This document shows, piece by piece, positions 53,296-61,115 of a stretch of 64,000 bases of DNA; the stretch's first letter is position 1, and each line of letters opens with the position of its first letter. Source of the DNA: Rudanella paleaurantiibacter (GTDB lineage: Bacteria; Bacteroidota; Bacteroidia; Cytophagales; Spirosomataceae). The translations under genes and the position numbers were made by a program. Where the stretch lies: assembly GCF_009184635.1 (NCBI RefSeq), contig NZ_WELI01000003.1:558001-622000 (forward strand), written 5' to 3'. The notes beneath the pieces are model-generated. The model saw nothing but the letters and a program-made list of their open reading frames with translations. It was not told the origin of the DNA and ran no database searches.

Positions 53296-54459
53296 TTACT
53301 TCCCGGCGAGGTAACGGTGCCGGTATTCGAGCGGGGTGCAGCCTTTAATCTGCTTAAACTGCCGGGCAATATTTTTGGTATCGTTGAGGCCAAGGTCCAT
53401 CGCGATCTCAAACACGGCCTGATCGGTTTCGAGCAGCTTTTTAGAGAACTTTTCGATGCGCAGGTTCTGAATGTACTTGTAAATAGGGTAGCCAATCACC
53501 TGCTGAAACCGCATTTCGAGCGACCGCCGGGAGAGCGGCACCTGCTTCACCACCTGATCGACCTGTAGGTTTTTGTCAATATTCTGGTGAATGTACTTGA
53601 GCGACAGGGCAATGTATTCGTCGTGGGTGGCGTAAATATCCGTCGACTGCCGGGTGATGATCTGCGTGGGCTCCACCACAATATCGTAAGCCTGCTCAAT
53701 ATCCTTGCGAATGAGCCGGTCGAGGAGCCGGGCCGCATCGTAGCCCCCTTTTTCGGCATCCAGCGCAATGCTCGACAAGGGCGGGTCAGAAAGTTCGCAC
53801 AGGGTTTCGTCGTTATCGACACCCAGCACGGCCACCTCGTCGGGTATCCGAATACCCGAATGCCGGCAAGCCTCAGTGATGTGTTGCCCCAGGCGGTCGT
53901 CGCAGGCCAACAGGGCTATGGGTTTGGGCAACGACAGCAGCCATTCGCTGAGCGAACTCGGTTTGTAATACCACAACTCGCTCGACCGCACCTTGTTGTG
54001 CTCAAAATACGTGACCTCGTGCCCTGCCCGTGCCACCCGTTCCTCGAAACCCTCCGCCCGCTCCCGCGACCAGACAATGTTTTTGAATCCGTAGAACGCA
54101 AAATGCCGGAAGCCTTTTTTGAGGAAATAGTCGGCCGCCATAGCCCCGGTTTCGCGGTAGGCCCCGGTGATGTTCGGAATTTCGGTGAATCGTTCTTTAA
54201 AGTCCTGCGCAATAACCGGAATACCGGCTTCCACGAGTTTCTCAGCACAGCCATCGTTGTATAACTGCCCGATGATTCCGTCGGCCTCCCAATCGCGAGC
54301 CCAGTCGAGAATACCGTCGATACCCTGTGTTTCGCGGTGAAACAGCGGCATCCGGCAAAAAATCCAGGGGCCATGCTCCCGCGAGTACTTGGTGATACCC
54401 TTCAGCAGACTCTTGCTGTAATCTTCGGCAAAATCGATCAGAAGAATAACCTTGTGCAT
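53296..54459 (-). CDS. XylR-type AraC-family regulator with a sugar-binding-like sensor
   Basis: This is a 387-residue regulator. The N-terminal two thirds (1-270) look like a LacI/XylR periplasmic-binding-fold sensor (GIIGQLYNDGCAEKLVEAGIPVI, DYFLKKGFRHFAFYGFKN, DEVAVLGVDNDETLCELSDPPLSSIALD). The C-terminal AraC helix-turn-helix (about 285-385) has LSRRSLEMRFQQVIGYPIYKYIQNLR and FSKKLLETDQAVFEIAMDLGLND. The start at 54459 is preferred. A longer upstream frame only reads the repeat at 54477-54633. It probably senses a sugar and controls the nearby ROK, GH20 and transport genes (inference). Confidence 0.88.
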   Translation of the reverse strand: MHKVILLIDFAEDYSKSLLKGITKYSREHGPWIFCRMPLFHRETQGIDGILDWARDWEADGIIGQLYNDGCAEKLVEAGIPVIAQDFKERFTEIPNITGAYRETGAMAADYFLKKGFRHFAFYGFKNIVWSRERAEGFEERVARAGHEVTYFEHNKVRSSELWYYKPSSLSEWLLSLPKPIALLACDDRLGQHITEACRHSGIRIPDEVAVLGVDNDETLCELSDPPLSSIALDAEKGGYDAARLLDRLIRKDIEQAYDIVVEPTQIITRQSTDIYATHDEYIALSLKYIHQNIDKNLQVDQVVKQVPLSRRSLEMRFQQVIGYPIYKYIQNLRIEKFSKKLLETDQAVFEIAMDLGLNDTKNIARQFKQIKGCTPLEYRHRYLAGK

Positions 54460-54476
54460 GATGTAAAGAAGTTTGA

Positions 54477-54633
54477 GACCACCCCCTAACCCCATCCTGA
54501 AAAACAGGATGGGGAATAACAACGACCACCTTGCTATACAAACCAGATGCTTGAGAGCTCTTTGTTTGTCTGGTAAATTCCCCCTCCTGAAAAACAGGAG
54601 GGCGGTCCGGCGTTCCGGGGTTAGGGGGTGGTC
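54477..54633. repeat. Composite repeat: 17-bp inverted ends and two CCTGAAAAACAGG hairpins
   Basis: GACCACCCCCTAACCCC (54477-54493) and GGGGTTAGGGGGTGGTC (54617-54633) are perfect inverted ends. Inside lie two hairpins with the same loop: CCCCATCCTG-AAAAA-CAGGATGGGG (54490-54514) and CCCTCCTG-AAAAA-CAGGAGGG (54582-54602). The stem bases differ in a compensatory way (A-T versus C-G). It lies between the regulator and the ROK gene. I recall similar ACCCCCTAACCCC repeats from other Bacteroidota, but this was not checked. Confidence 0.8.
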
Positions 54634-54749
54634 AGCCGTAGCCAGAGGGTACGCCAACAACACAAAAAACCGTAGTACTTACGATAGCAAATATCTTTCG
54701 GCTCAATATTCGTTTAAAGAAACCAGAGTTACTATGCCAATCACGAACC

Positions 54750-55589
54750 CTACGCCAGCTGATGCACCAGTACCGAGGCACCCAGCAAGGCAATAGACTC
54801 GTTTTCAGACTGCACCAGCCGCAACCGCTGCAAGGTAGTGGGGTACGCAAAATCGGCCATACTTTGCAGCATACCGGCCCGAAAATACGGGTACGCTTTA
54901 GCAATGGAACCTCCCAGCACAATCACTTCGGGGTCGTAGGTGTACAGCACGGCTTTGATAGCCTGCCCAAAGTGCCCACCAAATTCGGCCCACAACGCCA
55001 GCGCGTCGGGGGCGCCAAGCCCGGCTGCCTGACTTAACTCCCAGGCCGACGTGCCGTGTATACTCTCGAAAAAATGGGTTGACGCATACGATTCCATCGT
55101 TTTGTCGCGGTAGGGCAAAAGGCCAATCTCCCCCGCCCCGCAGTTGCTGCCCGTGTAGAGCTGATTGTCGATGATAACGCCCGAACCGAGCCCCGTACCA
55201 ATGGCCAACCCCACCGCTGAGCGGCACCCCCGCGCTAGGCCAAACTGATGCTCCCCCAGAATAAAGCAGTTAACGTCGTTGTTGACAAACACCGGCCGGT
55301 CGAACTCCTCCTCCAGAATATCGCGCAGAGGCACCTCCTGCCACGACGGAATATTAGCCACGTTGTACACAATACCCCGTTCCAAGTCAACCACCGACGG
55401 CACCCCGATCCCGATGCTGCTCACTTCGGGGCTCAGAAACGGCCGAATCAGCTCGATCAGTTGACCCAACGTGGCCGACAGCGAATCTTTTTGCCGGAGC
55501 TGGCCACTCACTTTGTGCAACACGGTGCCCTTTTCGATCAGGCCCACCCGCACGTTGGTACCTCCCAGATCAACCCCAATCGTTTTCAT
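54750..55589 (-). CDS. ROK-family sugar kinase
   Basis: This is a 279-residue ROK-family protein with the N-terminal ATP-binding motif GVDLGGTNVRVGLIE (5-19), the substrate/catalytic segment FVNNDVNCFILGE (Asp about 107) and GLAIGTGLGSGVIIDNQLYTGSNCGAGEIG. The usual ROK zinc motif CxCGxxGCxE is missing, as in some sugar kinases. It has no DNA-binding domain, so it is an enzyme, likely a gluco- or N-acetylglucosamine kinase. It lies 50 bp downstream of the GH20 gene on the same strand, which fits a role in phosphorylating released sugar. Confidence 0.88.
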   Translation of the reverse strand: MKTIGVDLGGTNVRVGLIEKGTVLHKVSGQLRQKDSLSATLGQLIELIRPFLSPEVSSIGIGVPSVVDLERGIVYNVANIPSWQEVPLRDILEEEFDRPVFVNNDVNCFILGEHQFGLARGCRSAVGLAIGTGLGSGVIIDNQLYTGSNCGAGEIGLLPYRDKTMESYASTHFFESIHGTSAWELSQAAGLGAPDALALWAEFGGHFGQAIKAVLYTYDPEVIVLGGSIAKAYPYFRAGMLQSMADFAYPTTLQRLRLVQSENESIALLGASVLVHQLA

Positions 55590-55640
55590 CGTCTCAGTTC
55601 AAGGTTTGGTGTCAGTATGTTGCCGGTTTTGCCGGGCCAC

Positions 55641-58214
55641 TCAGGGCGGAGTCAGTACCGTAGCCCGGCTGGCGCGTCCGGCCGCGTCAAAACTCTTCAG
55701 TTTAACCGGGCCACTCACCCGTACCGGTTTCTGGTACAGGGCTGAGGTGCTGTTCGGCTCCAAACCATCGGTCGTGTACCGGATCTGAAGCCCCGGCAAC
55801 TCGACATTAGCCTCCAGCAGACCGTTCTGGATGCGGGCACCCGGTGGTGACAGACGGTAGTTGTACCCTCCGTTCAAGCGGGCCAGCCGGGGCAGGTCGC
55901 GCTGGGCCAGGGTGTTGGCAAACACATTCCAGCCAGCCGCAATGGCCCGCTCACGCGCGGCCCGGTCGTCAATCGTTTCCCAGGGACGTTCGGGAGCCCA
56001 GGCACTCTCGGCAAAGCCCATCAGCTTGGGTAGCATGTAGTACTCAGCCATATCGCGACCTTTCACGGTCTCGCTCCAGAGTTGCGCTTCTACCCCCCTG
56101 ATGTTCGGGCGGGCGTCGGGTCGGAGTCGCTCCCGGCCCGTAAAATCGAGTGGGTCGCCCATGGCCGTTTTGTACGTCGTTTTAAACATATCATTGGGCG
56201 CAAAGGTCCAGTTGCTGCGCGTATCCACGTAGCCCGCCCAGTACAGGCCAGGCTCTTCGGGGTCGTTATTATAGGCCAGGTCGAAATAGAAATTCGATAC
56301 GTTGCAGAGTACCACGGGGTAACCCGCGTTGGCCAGCCGATTACCCAGGTCAGGGTCGAACAGGTTATTCCAAATGTAGGGCACTACCCGACGGCCCACA
56401 AACTCCCGATTAGGCACGTAAGCACCGTTGGCCGCTTTGGTGAGGGCTACCTCTTCCCAACCATGAATTTCGAGTTGGCGCGGTTCGAGTCGTTTGAGCA
56501 AGGTACGCACAAAGTAAGCCTGCAAGTTTTTGGGATCTTTGATGGCCGGATTCTCACGCAGGAGTTTGGCCGCCACCGGCGACTGTGTCCAGGCCCCTTC
56601 GGGCACTTCGTCGCCCCCAATGTGCATCACCTCCATCGGCACGCCCGCCTGTTTGTACATCCGGGTTACCTCGTCCACTACCTTTTCGTAAAACCGGTAC
56701 GTCGATTCGAGGCCCACGCTCACCACATTGTCTTTGTAGCCCTGTGCCGACTGATACACCGAGCGGTCGGCCGGGTCAATGAGCCGGTACTCGGCGGCTT
56801 CGGCGGGTTTACCCTCTTTCATCAGCCGTTGGTAGCGGGCCTCCATCGCTTTGATAGCCGCCCGCGCATGACCGGGAAAATTCAGTTCGGGAATCACCCG
56901 GATGTGCCGGGCGTGGGCGTATTTCAGAATCTCGATAAAATCAGCTTTGGTATAAAAGCCGCTACCGTATTTGCCTTCTTCGTTTGCTTTCGGGCCAGAA
57001 CCGTAGGCCGGATGCAGGGCCGGAGCCTCTTTGCCCGACGTATGCTGGCGTTGGGCACCCACCTGCGTCAGTTCGGGCAGACCGTCGATTTCGAGCCGCC
57101 AGCCTTCGTCTTCAGTGGTGTAAAACAAAAACTGATTGACCTTGTAAAACGCCAGCAGATCAAGAACCCGCAGAATGGTTTCTTTGGTCTGGAAGTTTCG
57201 GCTCACATCGAGGTGCAACCCCCGAAACCCGAACCGGGGGGCGTCATCAATCTCGGTAAAAGGCAGCGCCACCGGTTGGTCGGGGGCTTTGTACGCTTCA
57301 AGGGGCAACAAAGCCAGCAGGCTCTGCGTGCCGTAAAATACTCCGGCGGCATCGCTGCCGGTGATGCTTACACCCTCAGCCTGAATCCGCAACTGGTAAG
57401 CCTCCCGGCTTTTACCCGCCACCTGAACCGGTCCCGTTTTGAGGACAATAGCAGGGCCGGTGGGGGGAGTCGTCACCGTCTGAAACGTTTTGCCGGTCAT
57501 CTGCTTCAGCTTTTCGGCCAGCAACGCGGCTTCGCCCGCGAGGCCGGGGCCGGCATAAATCGGCATCGACGCCGACAGGGCCAGCGTACCGGAGCTTGTC
57601 GACAAGCGCACCGGGGCCGGAATCACCCGCTGCAACTGAGCGGCCGGCAGTAAAGTGGCCGTTTGGTTTTGCCGAAAAACGCCCTCCGGCGAATACGGGG
57701 GCTCGTGGTCGGCGGAGCCACGGAGCCGCTGCTCATTACGGACAAACGGCCGAACGGTGTAGTTAGCAATGGGCACGATTTGCTCTTCCCGCCCGGCATC
57801 GTCGTACAGCACCATATACGGCCCAAGCGGAGCATCGGTCACTTTGGCCACGCCCTCGGTGCCCTCGTACCGGATGGTTACGGTAGCACCCGGATCAAGC
57901 CGGAAGCCCGCGTTGGGCGTGAGCTTATACCAGTCGCCGTTGATGTGCTGTACCGTGCCCGGCTGCGGGCTGCGGGGTTTGAGCATTGGTCGGGGCGACA
58001 TGTTGAAAAACAAGGCCCAGTTGCGATCGGTGAGCGGTGTGTCGCCGGTGTTGGTCAGATCAAAGCGGGCTTCGAAACCGTTGGGTACGGGTGTGAAGTT
58101 GCTTACCAGCTCCCAGCTCAGGGTGACCGACCCGGCCGACTCGTTTTTCTGGCAACTTACGCCAGCCAGTAACCCAATCAGACAGATCAGGGCAGAGTAC
58201 AGTACGGTGCGCAT
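55641..58214 (-). CDS. GH20 beta-N-acetylhexosaminidase (lipoprotein)
   Basis: This is an 857-residue lipoprotein (lipobox LAGVSC, Cys21). In order it has a chitobiase-type carbohydrate-binding domain (about 28-155), a GH20b domain (about 195-315) and a GH20 TIM barrel (about 325-770). The catalytic HIGGDEV has Asp535-Glu536, for substrate-assisted catalysis. A C-terminal chitobiase-type beta domain ends the protein. It should release terminal N-acetylhexosamine residues in the periplasm or at the cell surface. It sits in a block with a ROK kinase, an AraC/XylR regulator and a divergent NagX/HGSNAT-like gene, all consistent with amino-sugar use. Confidence 0.92.
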   Translation of the reverse strand: MRTVLYSALICLIGLLAGVSCQKNESAGSVTLSWELVSNFTPVPNGFEARFDLTNTGDTPLTDRNWALFFNMSPRPMLKPRSPQPGTVQHINGDWYKLTPNAGFRLDPGATVTIRYEGTEGVAKVTDAPLGPYMVLYDDAGREEQIVPIANYTVRPFVRNEQRLRGSADHEPPYSPEGVFRQNQTATLLPAAQLQRVIPAPVRLSTSSGTLALSASMPIYAGPGLAGEAALLAEKLKQMTGKTFQTVTTPPTGPAIVLKTGPVQVAGKSREAYQLRIQAEGVSITGSDAAGVFYGTQSLLALLPLEAYKAPDQPVALPFTEIDDAPRFGFRGLHLDVSRNFQTKETILRVLDLLAFYKVNQFLFYTTEDEGWRLEIDGLPELTQVGAQRQHTSGKEAPALHPAYGSGPKANEEGKYGSGFYTKADFIEILKYAHARHIRVIPELNFPGHARAAIKAMEARYQRLMKEGKPAEAAEYRLIDPADRSVYQSAQGYKDNVVSVGLESTYRFYEKVVDEVTRMYKQAGVPMEVMHIGGDEVPEGAWTQSPVAAKLLRENPAIKDPKNLQAYFVRTLLKRLEPRQLEIHGWEEVALTKAANGAYVPNREFVGRRVVPYIWNNLFDPDLGNRLANAGYPVVLCNVSNFYFDLAYNNDPEEPGLYWAGYVDTRSNWTFAPNDMFKTTYKTAMGDPLDFTGRERLRPDARPNIRGVEAQLWSETVKGRDMAEYYMLPKLMGFAESAWAPERPWETIDDRAARERAIAAGWNVFANTLAQRDLPRLARLNGGYNYRLSPPGARIQNGLLEANVELPGLQIRYTTDGLEPNSTSALYQKPVRVSGPVKLKSFDAAGRASRATVLTPP

Positions 58215-58239
58215 AATTTTTGTGTGTCAGTAGCCTTTA

Positions 58240-58259
58240 TAGTACTCTGTTCCGTACTA
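58240..58259. promoter_or_regulatory. Operator-like inverted repeat in the GH20 / NagX-like divergent promoter
   Basis: TAGTAC (58240-58245) and GTACTA (58254-58259) are perfect inverted halves around an 8-bp spacer, in the 84-bp gap between two divergent genes of the amino-sugar block. GAGTACAGTAC-type words occur nearby at the GH20 start. It could bind a regulator such as the XylR-like protein, but no link is shown. Confidence 0.35.
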
Positions 58260-58298
58260 AAAATACCATTCGGCCCATGCGGCTTTTTTGATACGTTT

Positions 58299-59396
58299 AT
58301 GATTCAACCCACCAACCGACTTATCTCGCTCGATGCCGTTCGGGGCTTCACCATCGCGGCCATGATTATGGTCAATTTTCCGGGCACCGAAGAGCACGTG
58401 TATTTTACGCTCCGGCACTCCAAATGGAACGGCCTGTCGTTTACCGACCTCATTGCCCCGGTGTTTCTGTTTGTGGTGGGCGTGTCTATTGCCCTCGCCT
58501 ATTCGGGCAAACGCGACTCAGCCGCCCCACGCGGGCCGTTGTACCGCAAAATTGTGATACGGGCGCTCAAGATTTACGCCGTCGGGATGTTTCTGAACCT
58601 CATGCCCGACTTTAATCTGGCCGACGCCCGCTGGACCGGCACCCTCCACCGCATTGCCTTTGTGTTTCTGTTCTGCGCTCTGCTGTACCTCAACACCAAC
58701 TGGAAACAACAGGTCTGGATTGCCGCGCTCACGCTGGTAGCCTACTGGCTTGCCCTCACGCTTATTCCCTCGCCCGACCTGGGCCGAGTGGTGCTGGAAC
58801 CGGGCCAAAACCTGGTGGCCTGGTTCGACCGGCAGTTTCTGCCCGGCCGGATGTGGCAGGGCACCTGGGACCCGGAGAGCATTTTAAGCACCTTTCCGGC
58901 CACGGTCACGGGCATTACGGGCCTACTCGCCGGGCGGTGGATGCTCAGTTCGGCCAGCCCCACCGAAAAAGTGGCCTACCTCATGACCGTTGGCTTTTTT
59001 ACCACCGCTGCCGGGTATTTCTGGGGACTTACATTCCCGGTCAACGAAGGGCTCTGGACCAGTTCGTTTGTGCTTGTCACCTCCGGGTTTGCGGCTATGC
59101 TGTTGGGGGCACTTTACTTTCTGGTCGATGTACTCGGCTACCGAAACGGCACCGCACCGGGCATTGTATTTGGGGCTAACGCTATTGCTGTATACGTCAT
59201 GGCCGATGTACTGGCTCTGTTTTTCTACCGGCTCAAATTTGGCGGCCTCCCCCTCAACGAACTCGTGGTAGAAGAGCTGATCAACGTAGGTTTCCAGCCC
59301 GAACTCGCCAGCCTATTGTACGCCCTGTTCTTTGTGGCCGTCAACTACATACCGGCCTATTGGCTTTACCAACGCAAGATTTTCATTAAACTGTAA
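58299..59396 (+). CDS. NagX/HGSNAT-like membrane acyltransferase
   Basis: This is a 365-residue protein with ten or so membrane segments of the heparan-alpha-glucosaminide N-acetyltransferase-like (DUF5009/NagX) family. The N-terminus has RLISLDAVRGFTIAAMIMVNFPG and the family hallmark LRHSKWNGLSFTDLIAPVFLFVVGVSIAL, with the catalytic histidine in RHSKWNG. Relatives move acetyl groups onto glucosamine residues across a membrane or accompany GlcNAc catabolism (NagX). The start at 58299 is used because earlier sequence is not family-like. It is divergent from GH20, so a shared regulator is likely. Confidence 0.85.
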   Translation: MIQPTNRLISLDAVRGFTIAAMIMVNFPGTEEHVYFTLRHSKWNGLSFTDLIAPVFLFVVGVSIALAYSGKRDSAAPRGPLYRKIVIRALKIYAVGMFLNLMPDFNLADARWTGTLHRIAFVFLFCALLYLNTNWKQQVWIAALTLVAYWLALTLIPSPDLGRVVLEPGQNLVAWFDRQFLPGRMWQGTWDPESILSTFPATVTGITGLLAGRWMLSSASPTEKVAYLMTVGFFTTAAGYFWGLTFPVNEGLWTSSFVLVTSGFAAMLLGALYFLVDVLGYRNGTAPGIVFGANAIAVYVMADVLALFFYRLKFGGLPLNELVVEELINVGFQPELASLLYALFFVAVNYIPAYWLYQRKIFIKL

Positions 59397-59400
59397 TTCT

Positions 59401-59434
59401 GTTGGGCCGGCCTCAAAGCAGAGACCGGCCCAAC
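59401..59434. terminator. Bidirectional terminator hairpin
   Basis: GTTGGGCCGG (59401-59410) is the perfect complement of CCGGCCCAAC (59425-59434). It lies between convergent genes ending at 59396 and 59444. Confidence 0.7.
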
Positions 59435-59443
59435 GAGATTATC

Positions 59444-60820
59444 TCAACCCTTGCCGCCCAGTTTACGGGCTTTATACTCCTGAAACCGCTTCTGGTATTG
59501 CTCGGCCTGTTCGGGCGTGAAGCGCTTCTGATATTCGGCGGGCAAATCGAGCCGTTCGGGGGCTAAAGCCGGGGCCTGGTCAATAAGGGTGTTTTGTCCT
59601 TTGGCGTTTTTAGCCAGTACAAACGAGTCGTATTTCTCGCCCGTAACGGTGTATGCCTGATACGTCAGCCGGTCGCCATCAATGGAGATGGCTTGATAGA
59701 GCTGCGTGTTCGACGCAGCCCGGTCCATCCAGGTTTGCAGCCCAATATCGTACATTTTCGGCCCACTCACCGACACTACGTAAATGGGGCCATCCGGACG
59801 TTTGCGGCTCTTGCCCAGCGGCATGTTAATACCCCGGCCGTAAGTATGGTCGTGCCCCTGCAACACCAAATCAACGTTATATTTCTTGTAAATGGGTTCC
59901 ATCCGGTCGCGCCACTCGTTGTTATCACGGCCCTGCTTGGTCGAATAAATCGGGTGGTGATGCGTTACGATGGTCCACCGGTTGGGGTTGTCTGCCAACG
60001 TTTTGTTCAGCCATTCGGCCTGAAGGCGCATCACGGCCGAGTCGAGAATGGCGGCCTGCGAATTGAGCGACACAAACCGAACGCCCTGATAATCGAGGTA
60101 ATAAGCGGTTTCTTCCAACCCTTTGGGGCCATTTTCGGGGAGCGAAAACGACGGTCGCCAGTGCCGTGATACCCGCACCTTACCCGTTTCATCCCGGAAA
60201 TATTCGTGATTACCGGGCGCGGGCAAGGCGGGCAACATCCCGTTGATCCAGCCCCCTGCTTCGAACCACTCCCCCCATTGCCAATCAGCATTGGACGTGG
60301 TGATGAGGTCGCCGGCATGAATCATCAGACTCGCCGTAGGCAAGGTGGTGTAGGCCCCGCGTACCGCCCGCGACCACAGCGACCGAATGTCGTTCTGGGC
60401 ATCACCAAAGTACAGAAACGAAAACGGCGCGGGTTTGTCGGTAGCCGTTTTAAACTGAAACCACTCGCTCCAGAGCTTTCCATCGCCCACCCGATAGCTG
60501 TATTTGGTCGCGGGTTTCAACCCGTTGAACTGCACCGAATGGTACAGCACCGTGCGGCCATCGAGCACCACCCGTTCGGTGGTGGCAGTCACAAGGCTGG
60601 CACTCGCCACAAAGTCGCCGGAGGGATCGGCTTCAGCAATAGCCCCCACGGCCCCGGTCACGGTGGAGTCGGTGCGCCAGTTGACCGATTGCGACGTGGC
60701 GGGGTTGGCCTGCCAGCCGAGAATCAGGCGGTCGGGGTACGGCCCCGGCGGGTACTCTTTGTGCACCTGCGCCATAGCCGTTGTCAGGCTCAGACCCAAA
60801 CACAGTAAAATGAATTTCAT
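59444..60820 (-). CDS. Purple acid phosphatase-like metallophosphoesterase
   Basis: This is a 458-residue secreted phosphatase. After a signal peptide (1-17) it has a fibronectin-like N-terminal domain (about 28-125; GWQANPATSQSVNWRT, LKPATKYSYRVG). The calcineurin-like domain carries FGDAQND (Asp140), HAGDLI (Asp171), GNHEYF (Asn204-His205), THHHPIY and GHDHTYGR, the full set of dinuclear metal ligands. It should hydrolyse phosphate esters in the periplasm. A coiled, charged C-terminal tail of about 40 residues is unusual. It is convergent with the NagX-like gene. Confidence 0.9.
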   Translation of the reverse strand: MKFILLCLGLSLTTAMAQVHKEYPPGPYPDRLILGWQANPATSQSVNWRTDSTVTGAVGAIAEADPSGDFVASASLVTATTERVVLDGRTVLYHSVQFNGLKPATKYSYRVGDGKLWSEWFQFKTATDKPAPFSFLYFGDAQNDIRSLWSRAVRGAYTTLPTASLMIHAGDLITTSNADWQWGEWFEAGGWINGMLPALPAPGNHEYFRDETGKVRVSRHWRPSFSLPENGPKGLEETAYYLDYQGVRFVSLNSQAAILDSAVMRLQAEWLNKTLADNPNRWTIVTHHHPIYSTKQGRDNNEWRDRMEPIYKKYNVDLVLQGHDHTYGRGINMPLGKSRKRPDGPIYVVSVSGPKMYDIGLQTWMDRAASNTQLYQAISIDGDRLTYQAYTVTGEKYDSFVLAKNAKGQNTLIDQAPALAPERLDLPAEYQKRFTPEQAEQYQKRFQEYKARKLGGKG

Positions 60821-60856
60821 AAATACGGGGGAGAAATAAATGTATAATGAATAATT

Positions 60857-60958
60857 TCAGTGCTGGACATTCGGACTTCAGACATTAGACGTTAGACGTA
60901 CTACCATTCTGTAGGGAGGTCTAACGTCTAATGTCCAACATCTAATGTCCAGTACTGA
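60857..60958. repeat. Dispersed imperfect palindrome, GTCTAATGTCC family, copy 2
   Basis: This has the same ends as copy 1 at 11776-11898: TCAGTGCTGGACATT (60857-60871) and AATGTCCAGTACTGA (60944-60958), with one base change at one end. The right half matches copy 1 apart from the missing 21-bp tandem unit. A second small inverted repeat (GTAAAGTG 60969-60976, CACTTTAC 61017-61024) follows, carrying TGATTATCAAC shared with the region after the heptamer array at 50712. Confidence 0.82.
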
Positions 60959-61115
60959 GATGAATACGGTAAAGTGTACAATGAAATAACTGATTATCAA
61001 CCGGCATTCATTATTCACTTTACATGGTACATCCACTCAGGGAACGCCTGAAAACACTCTATAAAACAGGAAACCGGGGGCGCTATACTGATGACCGCCC
61101 ACCGGGGGTAGTTCC

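Noticed and set aside
56082-57653. Long plus-strand frame opposite the GH20 gene
   Set aside because: It mirrors a well-supported enzyme and lacks recognisable features.
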